Shown here: in pieces, positions 9,018-16,793 of the stretch | Layout: the number at the start of each line of letters is the position of its first letter | Numbering within the stretch: position 1 is the first letter of the stretch | NCBI GenBank assembly: GCA_026196495.1 | Contig: JAPHSY010000030.1 | Coordinates: forward strand, 1 to 64,000 | Origin: Magnetovibrio sp. | Lineage (GTDB): Bacteria > Pseudomonadota > Alphaproteobacteria > Rhodospirillales > Magnetovibrionaceae | DNA: 64,000 nucleotides | Reading direction: 5' to 3' | Position numbers and translations under genes: made by a program | Notes under the pieces: generated by a model | Told to the model about the DNA's origin: nothing | Seen by the model: the letters and a program-made list of their open reading frames with translations, nothing else | Database searches by the model: none

Positions 9018-9814
9018 ACTTCAGATTCCCAAAATCCCCAGGAGCCATAGCCCACAACCTGATTGCGCGGTCCTGCTGTGTCGCCAGAATTGCGTAAATC
9101 CAGTGTTCGGACCTTAAGTCCTTTACGCTTTGCCAGCTCCAAGAGACCTTTGACCGGCATCCGGCCACAAGCCTGGCTGTCACCAATATTGTCCCAATCG
9201 AAATTCTCAATGGCTTCGCAGGTTTTTTGATCGATGGCTTTGGCATCGTCATAACTAAGATAATGACTGAGATCGCTAGAGATAACGATAAGTGTCTCAG
9301 GTCCACCCCATAAATTTTCAAGCACATTGGCGACCATCTCTGGATTGGCATTCCCTACGACTATGGGCAACAGCTCAAACGCACCCAAAATGACCTGTAA
9401 AAACGGAATATGGACTTCGAGGGAATGTTCTTGGGCATGTGTGGCGTCAAATGTTTCCACACCGACTATGGCGTTGAGCTGATCATCTTGGCTGTGATCA
9501 ATGGGAACCAACCCCAAAGGAGTCTGAAAACTGTCGGCGCTGGATAGAGCCAAACCTTGAACGGCGACACGGTGGCATGGCCCCAACAAGACAACGCGTT
9601 TTACGGTACCTTTTAACGGGGCAATATGTGCGTAAGCATGTGCTGCAACCGGGCCGGAATAAACATAACCTGCATGGGGGGCGATCAATGCTTTTGGTGG
9701 CGTTGACACGTCTTCGCCAGCTTCCGCCAAAAAGGCCATCACTTGGCGTGAAAGTGTTGCGGCATCTGCGGGATAAAACTGTCCCGCAACAGCAGGGGGA
9801 CGTATGTTTGTCAT
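9014..9814 (-). CDS. amrB: AmmeMemoRadiSam system protein B (MEMO family)
   Basis: 266 aa, MEMO1 / LigB-like fold related to class III extradiol dioxygenases. It begins with the typical IRPPAVAGQFYPADAATL. The family's metal-site candidates follow: PHAGYVYSGPVAAHAYAH (about 46-63), the EHSLEVHIPFLQ helix (about 129-140) and SSDLSHYLSYDDAKAID (about 180-196). Some MEMO proteins bind iron or copper, but the substrate is unknown. It is first in an amrB-amrA pair joined by an ATGA overlap. The kinase gene 55 bp upstream is on the same strand, so the three could share a transcript. Confidence 0.88.
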   Translation of the reverse strand: MTNIRPPAVAGQFYPADAATLSRQVMAFLAEAGEDVSTPPKALIAPHAGYVYSGPVAAHAYAHIAPLKGTVKRVVLLGPCHRVAVQGLALSSADSFQTPLGLVPIDHSQDDQLNAIVGVETFDATHAQEHSLEVHIPFLQVILGAFELLPIVVGNANPEMVANVLENLWGGPETLIVISSDLSHYLSYDDAKAIDQKTCEAIENFDWDNIGDSQACGRMPVKGLLELAKRKGLKVRTLDLRNSGDTAGPRNQVVGYGSWGFWESEV

Positions 9815-9869
9815 GATCTTTCAATCATATACTGTTGTGGCGCTGGGTGAAATGGTGAGTTGGTTTAGT

Positions 9870-11672
9870 CTAGCCGTGTTTCAGGCGAATAATGGCACGG
9901 AGGCCACCTTCCTTACGGTTTTCAAAGATCAGTTCCCCGTCTTGGGCTTGAACCAGTTGTTTGCAAAGCGGTAGGCCAAACCCAGATCCTTTTTCTTTCG
10001 CTTTTTCTAAAGCTTCAGCATCAGGTGTTTGAAAAATTTTAAACGTTTCCACAGACATGCCGGGACCAGTATCTTCGACCATGATCTCAAAGTAATCTTT
10101 GTTTGACACACCGTGTAAATCAATGAGGCTTCCTTGCGGCGCATTTTTATAGGCGTTGGAGATTAAGTTGCGGATTACGGTATCAATGCGCCATTCGTTG
10201 CCTAAGACAGCAACACCGTTGAAGTCTTGAACTGAGATGGTGATGTTATGGCTTTCGGCTTGAAGCCGGAAAAGTTCTATATTGCGTTGAATAATTGGGG
10301 CCAGTTCAACACGGATATTGTTCGTAATGTTGCTTTTGGATTGCAGCACAAACCATTGCTGCAAGTTGTCTAGAATACCCATAGCAGTGTCGATGCCAAA
10401 CGAAATCAAGCGGCCGTATTCGCCAATTTTATCACGCGATATCGTTTGTGCTTGCTCGGCGAACATGTTGCCAAAGTTACGCACTGCATAAATTGGGTTC
10501 TTAAGATCATGGCTGATGATGGACAGCAATAATTCCTTGTGTTGATTTAATTCTATCAATTGTCGCTGACTGCTGCGCAATTTACGGTTGATGCGAATTA
10601 GGTATGCCACCAAAGAAAAAGTTGCCAACGCCCCCATAAGGATGGCGCCCAGTGCTTGCCATGTCCAAGATGGCAAAAGGTCCGGGTTGGGGTTGTAGAG
10701 GAATTTTGATATGTCCTGTTTTTTTGAAATCAATCCCAACTCAGCATATGTGCGTGCAATCTGTTCCCATCGCGCCGGGTTCATGTAGCCCACTTCAACC
10801 ACATCGGGCATCACCAGTATCTTGGTGCGTTCTGCTTCGAACAAAAGGTGTTCGCGTGATTTGGTTGCGTTGTATTCTTTTAGAATTACATCGACGGTTT
10901 CTTCAACATTGTTGAAGGCATAAGCCCATCCTTTTTTTGTTGCCTCAAGGAACCCCAGCACCAGTTCTGGGTTTTGTTCAAGGGTGTTCTGCATTGTAAA
11001 AAGGTTGTCGCCGTAAAAGTCGATGCCGCTGGAGATGGGAGTGAACAGTTTATAAGCAATGTTTGCCTTCGCCATTTCGTATGGCTCGTCCGTAATGTAA
11101 GCGGACATGGCGCCGACTTCGTTGTCGATCAACTCGCGGGTATCAAATGAATGCTCAACAAAGTTCAACGCATCCGTATTTATCCCTTCCTTAGAGAAAT
11201 AAGCCATAAGTTCTGAAGAATGAGGTTCAATCATCAAAGGGCGTTCGGCCAGTTGATGAATGTTGGCCACGTTTTGGTCGTCACGGACCAACAATGCCAC
11301 TGGGGAATGTTGGAATATGGTGGCGAGCACCACTACCGGTATGCCGTTGTTGTGCATCAGCAACAAGTCTGTGTTGCCAACACCGAAATGAGCCCGTCCT
11401 TCGGTCACTTCCTGCATGGGTTTTTGGCCCGTTGTGGCTTCACGAATTTCAACGTTCAATCCGACATCGGTATAGTAACCAAGATGTCTGGCCATCAAGT
11501 ACCCGGCAAATTGAAATTGATGGGTCCATTTCAGTTGAAGGCTTACGTCGGTAAGCGGAATTGTGCGTTGATCGATGGCGGCAGCAGATTGAGGAGCAAG
11601 GCAAACCCATACAGTAAGCCAGACAATGCCACTGAATTTGAGCAACGATGCCCACCCCCCCGTCAGTTCCAT
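9870..11672 (-). CDS. Sensor histidine kinase with periplasmic THI5/NMT1-type binding domain
   Basis: 600 aa from the ATG at 11672, chosen because a signal peptide follows directly (hydrophobic run ending QSAAA). An ATG at 11705 and the longest frame at 11777 are alternatives; the latter would overlap amrS. The periplasmic part (about 35-340) is an SsuA/THI5/NMT1 solute-binding domain (LKWTHQFQFAGYLMARHLGY). One membrane segment lies near 345-367. The kinase core has the H box ISHDLKNP with His388, the N box NLISNAYKNAP, and G boxes VEDTGPGM and GSGFGLPL. The ligand is probably a small heterocycle or thiamine-like compound, by family. No response regulator is adjacent. It sits between amrB and amrS. 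Confidence 0.85.
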   Translation of the reverse strand: MELTGGWASLLKFSGIVWLTVWVCLAPQSAAAIDQRTIPLTDVSLQLKWTHQFQFAGYLMARHLGYYTDVGLNVEIREATTGQKPMQEVTEGRAHFGVGNTDLLLMHNNGIPVVVLATIFQHSPVALLVRDDQNVANIHQLAERPLMIEPHSSELMAYFSKEGINTDALNFVEHSFDTRELIDNEVGAMSAYITDEPYEMAKANIAYKLFTPISSGIDFYGDNLFTMQNTLEQNPELVLGFLEATKKGWAYAFNNVEETVDVILKEYNATKSREHLLFEAERTKILVMPDVVEVGYMNPARWEQIARTYAELGLISKKQDISKFLYNPNPDLLPSWTWQALGAILMGALATFSLVAYLIRINRKLRSSQRQLIELNQHKELLLSIISHDLKNPIYAVRNFGNMFAEQAQTISRDKIGEYGRLISFGIDTAMGILDNLQQWFVLQSKSNITNNIRVELAPIIQRNIELFRLQAESHNITISVQDFNGVAVLGNEWRIDTVIRNLISNAYKNAPQGSLIDLHGVSNKDYFEIMVEDTGPGMSVETFKIFQTPDAEALEKAKEKGSGFGLPLCKQLVQAQDGELIFENRKEGGLRAIIRLKHG

Positions 11673-11759
11673 TTTGTCATCGGTGTTTGGGAGTGTGTGT
11701 GCCATTCCAACACTATGATATAGTTTAACCACTGGTCCTAAGCATAAATCAGAGTAACA

Positions 11760-12863
11760 ATGATGCCAACTCAGCATAATTCAAATCCATTTCCTGGGGC
11801 TGTTAAGGGGCGTTATTGGCACGTTCTTGAGGATGGTCGGGTGCAATGTGATGTTTGTCCACGAGAATGTAAAATTCGCGAAGGTCAACGCGGCCTGTGT
11901 TTTGTGCGTGGTGTGCAAGGTGGTGAAGTTGTGCTCACGACATATGGTCGATCATCTGGTTTTTGTATTGATCCAATTGAAAAGAAACCTTTGAACCACT
12001 TTTTACCGGGTACTCCTGTGCTGTCTTTTGGTACGGCAGGATGTAACTTAACATGTAAATTTTGCCAAAATTGGGATATATCCAAATCGCGTGAGTTCGA
12101 TGTTTTAGCGGCACAAGCAAGTCCTGAATTGATTGCCCGCAGAGCCAAGGATGCAGGGTGTAAGTCTGTTGCGTTTACTTACAATGATCCTGTAATTTTT
12201 TTGGAATATGCCGTTGATACCGCGATTGCCTGTCATGAGCTAGGCCTCAAAACCGTGGCGGTTACGGCAGGTTACATCAGCAAAGAGGCGCGCAAGGAAT
12301 TTTTCAGTCACATGGATGCGGCGAATGTTGATCTGAAGTGTTTTACCGAAGATTTCTATCAACATCTTTGCACGGCGCATTTGAAAGACGTCTTGGATAC
12401 GCTTGTATATCTGAAACATGAAACCAATGTTTGGTTTGAAATTACCAATTTGATGATCCCGGGAAAAAATGATTCGGATGCAGAAATCGATGCCATGACC
12501 AAATGGGTGGTGACAGAGCTTGGCGAAGATGTTCCCATGCATTTTACGGCGTTCCATCCCGATTGGAAAATGAGAGATATCCCCAAAACACCACACCAAA
12601 CCCTCAGCCGTGCACGAGAGATTGCCATGAACAATGGCGTGCGTTACGCCTACGTCGGAAATGTGCATGACCTGAAACGAGAAAGCACCTATTGTCACGG
12701 CTGTGGCGAAACGCTAATCGGTCGTGATTGGTATGAACTGTCCACTTGGAATATTTCGACTGAAGGCTGTTGTGCAAAATGTGGTGAACCAGTCGGGGGG
12801 GTGTTTGATGGCCCTGCTGGTACTTGGGGCGCCAAACGTCAGTCGTTGTCGATGTCTAGATAA
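11760..12863 (+). CDS. amrS: AmmeMemoRadiSam system radical SAM enzyme
   Basis: 367 aa. The radical SAM cluster motif CxxxCxxC is C95-C99-C102 in GCNLTCKFCQNW. An N-terminal cysteine cluster (C30, C33, C37, C47) resembles pyruvate-formate-lyase-activating-like members of this family, and a C-terminal zinc-ribbon-like set (CHGCG...CCAKCG) closes the protein. The family is related to PflA activases but its substrate is unknown; AMMECR1 and MEMO are its usual partners. ATG codons at 11760 and 11763 are both possible. It is divergent from the kinase gene, so the partners amrA and amrB are on the opposite strand about 2 kb away. Confidence 0.9.
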   Translation: MMPTQHNSNPFPGAVKGRYWHVLEDGRVQCDVCPRECKIREGQRGLCFVRGVQGGEVVLTTYGRSSGFCIDPIEKKPLNHFLPGTPVLSFGTAGCNLTCKFCQNWDISKSREFDVLAAQASPELIARRAKDAGCKSVAFTYNDPVIFLEYAVDTAIACHELGLKTVAVTAGYISKEARKEFFSHMDAANVDLKCFTEDFYQHLCTAHLKDVLDTLVYLKHETNVWFEITNLMIPGKNDSDAEIDAMTKWVVTELGEDVPMHFTAFHPDWKMRDIPKTPHQTLSRAREIAMNNGVRYAYVGNVHDLKRESTYCHGCGETLIGRDWYELSTWNISTEGCCAKCGEPVGGVFDGPAGTWGAKRQSLSMSR

Positions 12864-12895
12864 ATTTAACTTAATAGTCCGAAACGACTTTTTTT

Positions 12896-13864
12896 ATGAC
12901 TTCTAATACACGCCGTCATCTGTTTCTTGCGCTGAAGCTTGTGATTTCCGTTGTCCTTGTTGGGATGCTGTTGCAATCCGTCGGGGCTGAAGATGCGTTC
13001 TTACGTATGATTGAAATTGATCCTTTGTGGTTGATGGCTAGCATTGGATTTGGTTTTGCGCAGATGGTGTTGGGGACTTTTCGTTGGCAACTTGTTTTGA
13101 AAAGTATCAAAGCCAAAATGTCTTGGGTGCAGTTGCTTCGATTTAACTTTATTGGTGGTTTTTTTAACCAAACCCTACCTTCATCTGTTGGTGGTGATGC
13201 CGTTCGGGGATTTATGGCTTATCGTGCCGGTCTTGGGGTGGGGGCGGCTGTGAACAGCATTCTTTTAGACCGCATCGCAACCGTGATTGGTTTGGTGCTT
13301 TTGGTTGCTGTAATGACATTTATGCATGGTGCTACCCTAGAAGGTGGCGAATGGTTCACCAGCAGCGTGATGAGTGTTGTGTTGGTTGCGTTATGCGGTT
13401 TGGTGGTGCTTATGGTCATGGACCGAATGCCAACTCGTATACGTCATTTCCGAATGATTGAAGGCATTAGTGCCCTTGCCGTTGATGCACGACGGACTTT
13501 TTTGCATCCGTTATACAGCCCGGCACTGATTTCAGTATGTGTCATGGGGCACATCAATATGACTATGATCATTTATATGCTGGCGTTGGGTTTGGGCGTT
13601 GATGTTTCGTTATCCAATTGTTTGTTGTTGTTTCCCCCCGTTTTACTGATTCAAACGATCCCCATTTCAGTTGCAGGTTGGGGGGTACGTGAAGGCGCAA
13701 TGGTGACCTTGTTTGCGTTGGCTGGCATTGGCGGGGAAAGTGTTTTAGCCATATCAATCTTGTTTGGATTGGTGATGATTGTGATTAGTTTGCCAGGAGT
13801 GATCCTTTGGCTGATATCTGGACGAAATACACTCAAACAAGCCGAAGCATTTGCTGAACGTTAA
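12896..13864 (+). CDS. Lysylphosphatidylglycerol synthase transmembrane-family protein (UPF0104)
   Basis: 322 aa integral membrane protein of the flippase-like/AglD/MprF N-terminal superfamily. About eight hydrophobic segments are visible. The family signature FNFIGGFFNQTLPSSVGGDAVR lies at about 83-104, in two overlapping parts FNFIGGFFNQ and LPSSVGGDAVR, and PISVAGWGVREGAMV is near 256. It lacks the C-terminal aminoacyl-transfer domain, so it cannot make lysyl-PG; a lipid or glycolipid transport role is more likely. The ATG at 12896 has a T-rich leader and no clear ribosome site. It follows amrS by 32 bp on the same strand and may be cotranscribed. Confidence 0.8.
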   Translation: MTSNTRRHLFLALKLVISVVLVGMLLQSVGAEDAFLRMIEIDPLWLMASIGFGFAQMVLGTFRWQLVLKSIKAKMSWVQLLRFNFIGGFFNQTLPSSVGGDAVRGFMAYRAGLGVGAAVNSILLDRIATVIGLVLLVAVMTFMHGATLEGGEWFTSSVMSVVLVALCGLVVLMVMDRMPTRIRHFRMIEGISALAVDARRTFLHPLYSPALISVCVMGHINMTMIIYMLALGLGVDVSLSNCLLLFPPVLLIQTIPISVAGWGVREGAMVTLFALAGIGGESVLAISILFGLVMIVISLPGVILWLISGRNTLKQAEAFAER

Positions 13865-13977
13865 GGTGTGATAATCCTCTTTTCTTTAGCGCCCGGCTTG
13901 ATAGAGTGGTCGCAAATCATTTTTGCGCTTCCCATATCCGGTGAAGTGTTTTTTTCCTTTTGAAGACGGAGCTTTCC

Positions 13978-15492
13978 ATGAAGATCTCGTTCGCTAATCT
14001 TTCTGTTCCCAAAGCCGGTGCCATTATTGTTGGTGTGCTTGAAGGTCGTAAACTCACAGCCAGTGCCGAAGCCGTGGATAAAGCCACAAGCGGTGCTGTG
14101 ATGCGTGCGATTAAGGCGAGTTCATTCAAGGGCTCCAAAAATCACTCTCTCACGGTTATGACACCGGGTGGGCGTGTTCAGCGCATTGTCTGTGTCGGTT
14201 TGGGCAAAGCCAAAGATGTCGATGCACTGGCGTTACAGAACTTAGGTGGTTACATCGTCAAAACCTTGAAAGCCCATGTGGCAGTTGCTCAGGTGTTGGT
14301 GGATGAAATTGATGGTTGTGATCTCAAAGCTCATGAAATGGCGGCAGAAATGGCACTGGGGGCACGCCTGGGGTCATATAGCTTCAATAAATATAAGACC
14401 AAAAAGAACGACCACAGTGGCGACAAGCTGAAAGAGGTTAAGCTGTTGACCAAAGGCTCCGCCAAAGCAAAGGCTTTATATGAGCCTCAAGATAAAGTCG
14501 CTGACGGGGTGTTCTTCACCCGTGATCTGGTTTCAGAACCGGCCAATGTTTTGTACCCTGAAAGTTTAGCCGCACAGGCTAAGTCTCTGGCTAAGCTCGG
14601 CATCAAAGTTGAAGTTTTGGGCAAGGCACAAATGAAGCGCCTTGGTATGGGGGCATTGTTGGGTGTGGCCCAAGGCAGTGTGAATGAGCCCAAGTTGGTG
14701 GTGATGCAATACACCGGAAAACCCAAACGCAAAGGATCGAACCCGTCTAAAGCCGATGCACCTGTGGCGTTTGTTGGCAAAGGCGTTACCTTTGACAGCG
14801 GTGGTATTTCCATCAAACCGTCGGCTGGCATGGAAGACATGAAATGGGATATGGGCGGTGCCGGTGTGGTCATTGGATTGATGAAGGCACTGGCTGGTCG
14901 TAAAGCCAAAGTCAACGCCGTGGGTGTTGTTGGCTTGGTCGAAAACATGCCGTCTGGCTCTGCCCAACGTCCAGGAGATGTCGTGACATCTATGTCGGGC
15001 CAAACAATTGAGGTGCTCAACACCGATGCTGAAGGCCGATTGGTTTTGGCCGATGCGCTCCACTACACCAAAGATCGCTTCAATCCCCACACCATGATCG
15101 ATTTGGCTACTCTGACGGGGGCTATCATGGTCGCATTGGGAACACACTATGCAGGCTTGTTCTCTAATGATGACGAACTGGCTTGGGATTTGGTCAATGC
15201 TGGGCGTGAAGTGGGTGAGCGCGTATGGACCCTGCCGTTGGGGCCCGAATACGACAAGATGATCAATTCCGATATTGCTGATATGCAAAACATTGGAGAT
15301 CGCTGGGGTGGTTCGATTACTGCGGCTCAGTTCTTGAAACGCTTTGTTGGTGACACCAAGTGGGTCCACTTGGACATCGCTGGTGTAACTTGGTCCAAAA
15401 GCGGCAAACCTATCGCACCCAAAGGTGGCACAGGGTTTGGTGTGCGCCTGTTGGACCAGTGGGTGAAGCATAAGCTTGAGAAAACGGCTTAA
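13978..15492 (+). CDS. pepA: Leucyl aminopeptidase PepA
   Basis: 504 aa, M17 metallopeptidase removing N-terminal residues, with two Zn/Mn ions in the C-terminal domain. Metal and catalytic motifs are intact: VGKGVTFDSGGISIKPS (about 265-281), MKWDMGGA, and NTDAEGRLVLADAL (about 345-358), the M17 signature. The ATG at 13978 is preferred over an in-frame TTG at 13960 because GGAG lies 6-7 bases upstream. holC begins at the base after the pepA stop, the same pairing as in enterobacteria. PepA also binds DNA in some species; whether it does so here cannot be told. Confidence 0.95.
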   Translation: MKISFANLSVPKAGAIIVGVLEGRKLTASAEAVDKATSGAVMRAIKASSFKGSKNHSLTVMTPGGRVQRIVCVGLGKAKDVDALALQNLGGYIVKTLKAHVAVAQVLVDEIDGCDLKAHEMAAEMALGARLGSYSFNKYKTKKNDHSGDKLKEVKLLTKGSAKAKALYEPQDKVADGVFFTRDLVSEPANVLYPESLAAQAKSLAKLGIKVEVLGKAQMKRLGMGALLGVAQGSVNEPKLVVMQYTGKPKRKGSNPSKADAPVAFVGKGVTFDSGGISIKPSAGMEDMKWDMGGAGVVIGLMKALAGRKAKVNAVGVVGLVENMPSGSAQRPGDVVTSMSGQTIEVLNTDAEGRLVLADALHYTKDRFNPHTMIDLATLTGAIMVALGTHYAGLFSNDDELAWDLVNAGREVGERVWTLPLGPEYDKMINSDIADMQNIGDRWGGSITAAQFLKRFVGDTKWVHLDIAGVTWSKSGKPIAPKGGTGFGVRLLDQWVKHKLEKTA

Positions 15493-15945
15493 ATGACCGA
15501 CATTGCCTTCTATCACCTGACACGCTCGCCTTTAGAGGCTGCCTTGCCCAAGCTTTTGGAAAAGAGCTTGGAGGCGGGCAAGCGTGCTGTGGTGGTGGCG
15601 GGCTCAAGCCAGCGGGTTGAGGCTTTGAACAGCACCTTATGGACGTACGAGGCTGCGTCGTGGTTGCCCCATGGTTCTGCCAAGGATAAGCATGGCGAAG
15701 ATCAGCCCGTTTGGCTGACTGACGTACATGAAAACCCGAATAGTGCGACATTTTTATTTTTGACCGACGGCGCCGTGTGTGAAGACATTGGGGCGTATGA
15801 GCGTTGCTTTGAACTGTTCGATGGGACCAGTCCGGAAACGGTCAATACTGCACGTGAACGCTGGAAATCTTATAAAGCGGCTGGGCATGAACTAACCTAC
15901 TGGCAGCAAACCGAAAGTGGTGGGTGGTCCAAGAAGGACACCTAA
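15493..15945 (+). CDS. holC: DNA polymerase III subunit chi
   Basis: 150 aa. Chi links the clamp-loader complex to SSB during replication. The sequence matches the short alphaproteobacterial form: MTDIAFYHLTRSPLEAALPK start, LWTYEAASWLPHGSAKD in the middle, and FELFDG followed by RWKSYKAAGHELTYWQQ at the end. Its ATG directly abuts the pepA stop codon with no spacer, so translation is probably coupled. A bidirectional hairpin terminator follows at 15970-15995. Confidence 0.9.
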   Translation: MTDIAFYHLTRSPLEAALPKLLEKSLEAGKRAVVVAGSSQRVEALNSTLWTYEAASWLPHGSAKDKHGEDQPVWLTDVHENPNSATFLFLTDGAVCEDIGAYERCFELFDGTSPETVNTARERWKSYKAAGHELTYWQQTESGGWSKKDT

Positions 15946-15969
15946 TCTCAATTCCCGTTAGGCATAAAA

Positions 15970-15995
15970 AAAACGACGCTTAAATGCGTCGTTTT
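15970..15995. terminator. Bidirectional terminator between holC and a convergent gene
   Basis: A perfect 10-bp inverted repeat, AAAACGACGC and GCGTCGTTTT, flanks the loop TTAAAT. Runs of A on the left and T on the right let it act on both strands. It separates convergent holC (+) from the membrane-protein gene ending at 16018 (-). Confidence 0.85.
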
Positions 15996-16017
15996 GGGTT
16001 CTCTATCATGAAGCTTA

Positions 16018-16494
16018 TTACTTCTTGCGTTTGGCCATAGCTTTTTCAGCAGGGTTGCCACCGCCTTCTTCCATTTCCTGGCGGCGTTTTTCACGCATCG
16101 CTTGTTGACGGCGTTTGTATTCCTTGGCCTTGGCTTTCACTTTGCCGGAGAACGTCACCAACATGGTTTGGCTGCCGATGATCGCCAGTAACGGCATCAT
16201 CATGGTGGCGGAAATCCAATAAACGACGTGGGCGACGATGATGTCCTCAATCATGAACACGTGGTAGAAAAACACGAAAATCCATAATAAAACTTCGCCG
16301 ATAATGAACAGACGGAATGAAATGCGTTCGGATAGAGGGCGCTGAACCAACTGGTTCGAATTGACGAACATTAGGGCGCTCAAGATTCCACCCAGCAAAC
16401 AGCTAGCAAACAAGAACGCGCTAATCACAGCGATCCATGCTTGCATCTCTGTAAAATTAAAGGCTCTCAGCAAGTCCAAATACGCGTCGGCCAT
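16018..16494 (-). CDS. Small membrane protein with basic cytoplasmic tail, unknown function
   Basis: 158 aa. I do not recognise a family. Three hydrophobic segments (about 18-44, 61-82 and 88-114) are followed by a strongly basic, helical tail (about 118-158, rich in Lys, Arg and Glu, with KAKAKEYKRRQQ and RKK at the end). A consensus ribosome site, GGAGGAAGG, lies 4-5 bases before the ATG at 16494, so the gene is surely translated. It stands alone: a terminator lies downstream and about 300 bp of noncoding DNA upstream. The tail could bind nucleic acid, ribosomes or anionic lipid, but that is a guess. Confidence 0.75.
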   Translation of the reverse strand: MADAYLDLLRAFNFTEMQAWIAVISAFLFASCLLGGILSALMFVNSNQLVQRPLSERISFRLFIIGEVLLWIFVFFYHVFMIEDIIVAHVVYWISATMMMPLLAIIGSQTMLVTFSGKVKAKAKEYKRRQQAMREKRRQEMEEGGGNPAEKAMAKRKK

Positions 16495-16793
16495 TGCCTT
16501 CCTCCGTCGCCAGGTCTTAATCGACCCTCTTTAGCCTTAAACTTTAGGCTACTATAATTTTAGGGATGCTGCCAAAGCATTCCCTGCCCACATACAGCCC
16601 ACATTCCCATTGTGTGTGCTACAGCGCCGCGAATCGGCACAAATCTGATAAACTAATCATTACAATCTAAAGTGAAGATAAAGTTACCAGCGTATTTTGC
16701 TATGATAAGGGGCCATTTAACAGCTTTTAGCGACTTTTAGAAGCTAATCAATAAAAAACTGAGAAAAATCATGTGATTATTTGGGGTGTTTTT
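16495..16793. other. AT-rich 299-bp intergenic region
   Basis: Noncoding DNA between the ABC-F gene's 3' end and the small membrane-protein gene, both on the minus strand. It must hold the promoter of the latter, with its GGAGGAAGG ribosome site at the left end. A short GGGTG-AAAAAA-CACCC hairpin overlaps the ABC-F stop near 16786-16801 but lacks a good T run. The motif CTTTTAGCGACTTTTAG is a short direct repeat. I see no RNA gene. Confidence 0.5.

Noticed and set aside
8382-9814. CysQ and AmrA/AmrB as one functional unit
   Set aside because: They are on one strand with a 59-bp gap, but CysQ has its own sulfur-assimilation role and no evidence ties it to the AmmeMemoRadiSam system.
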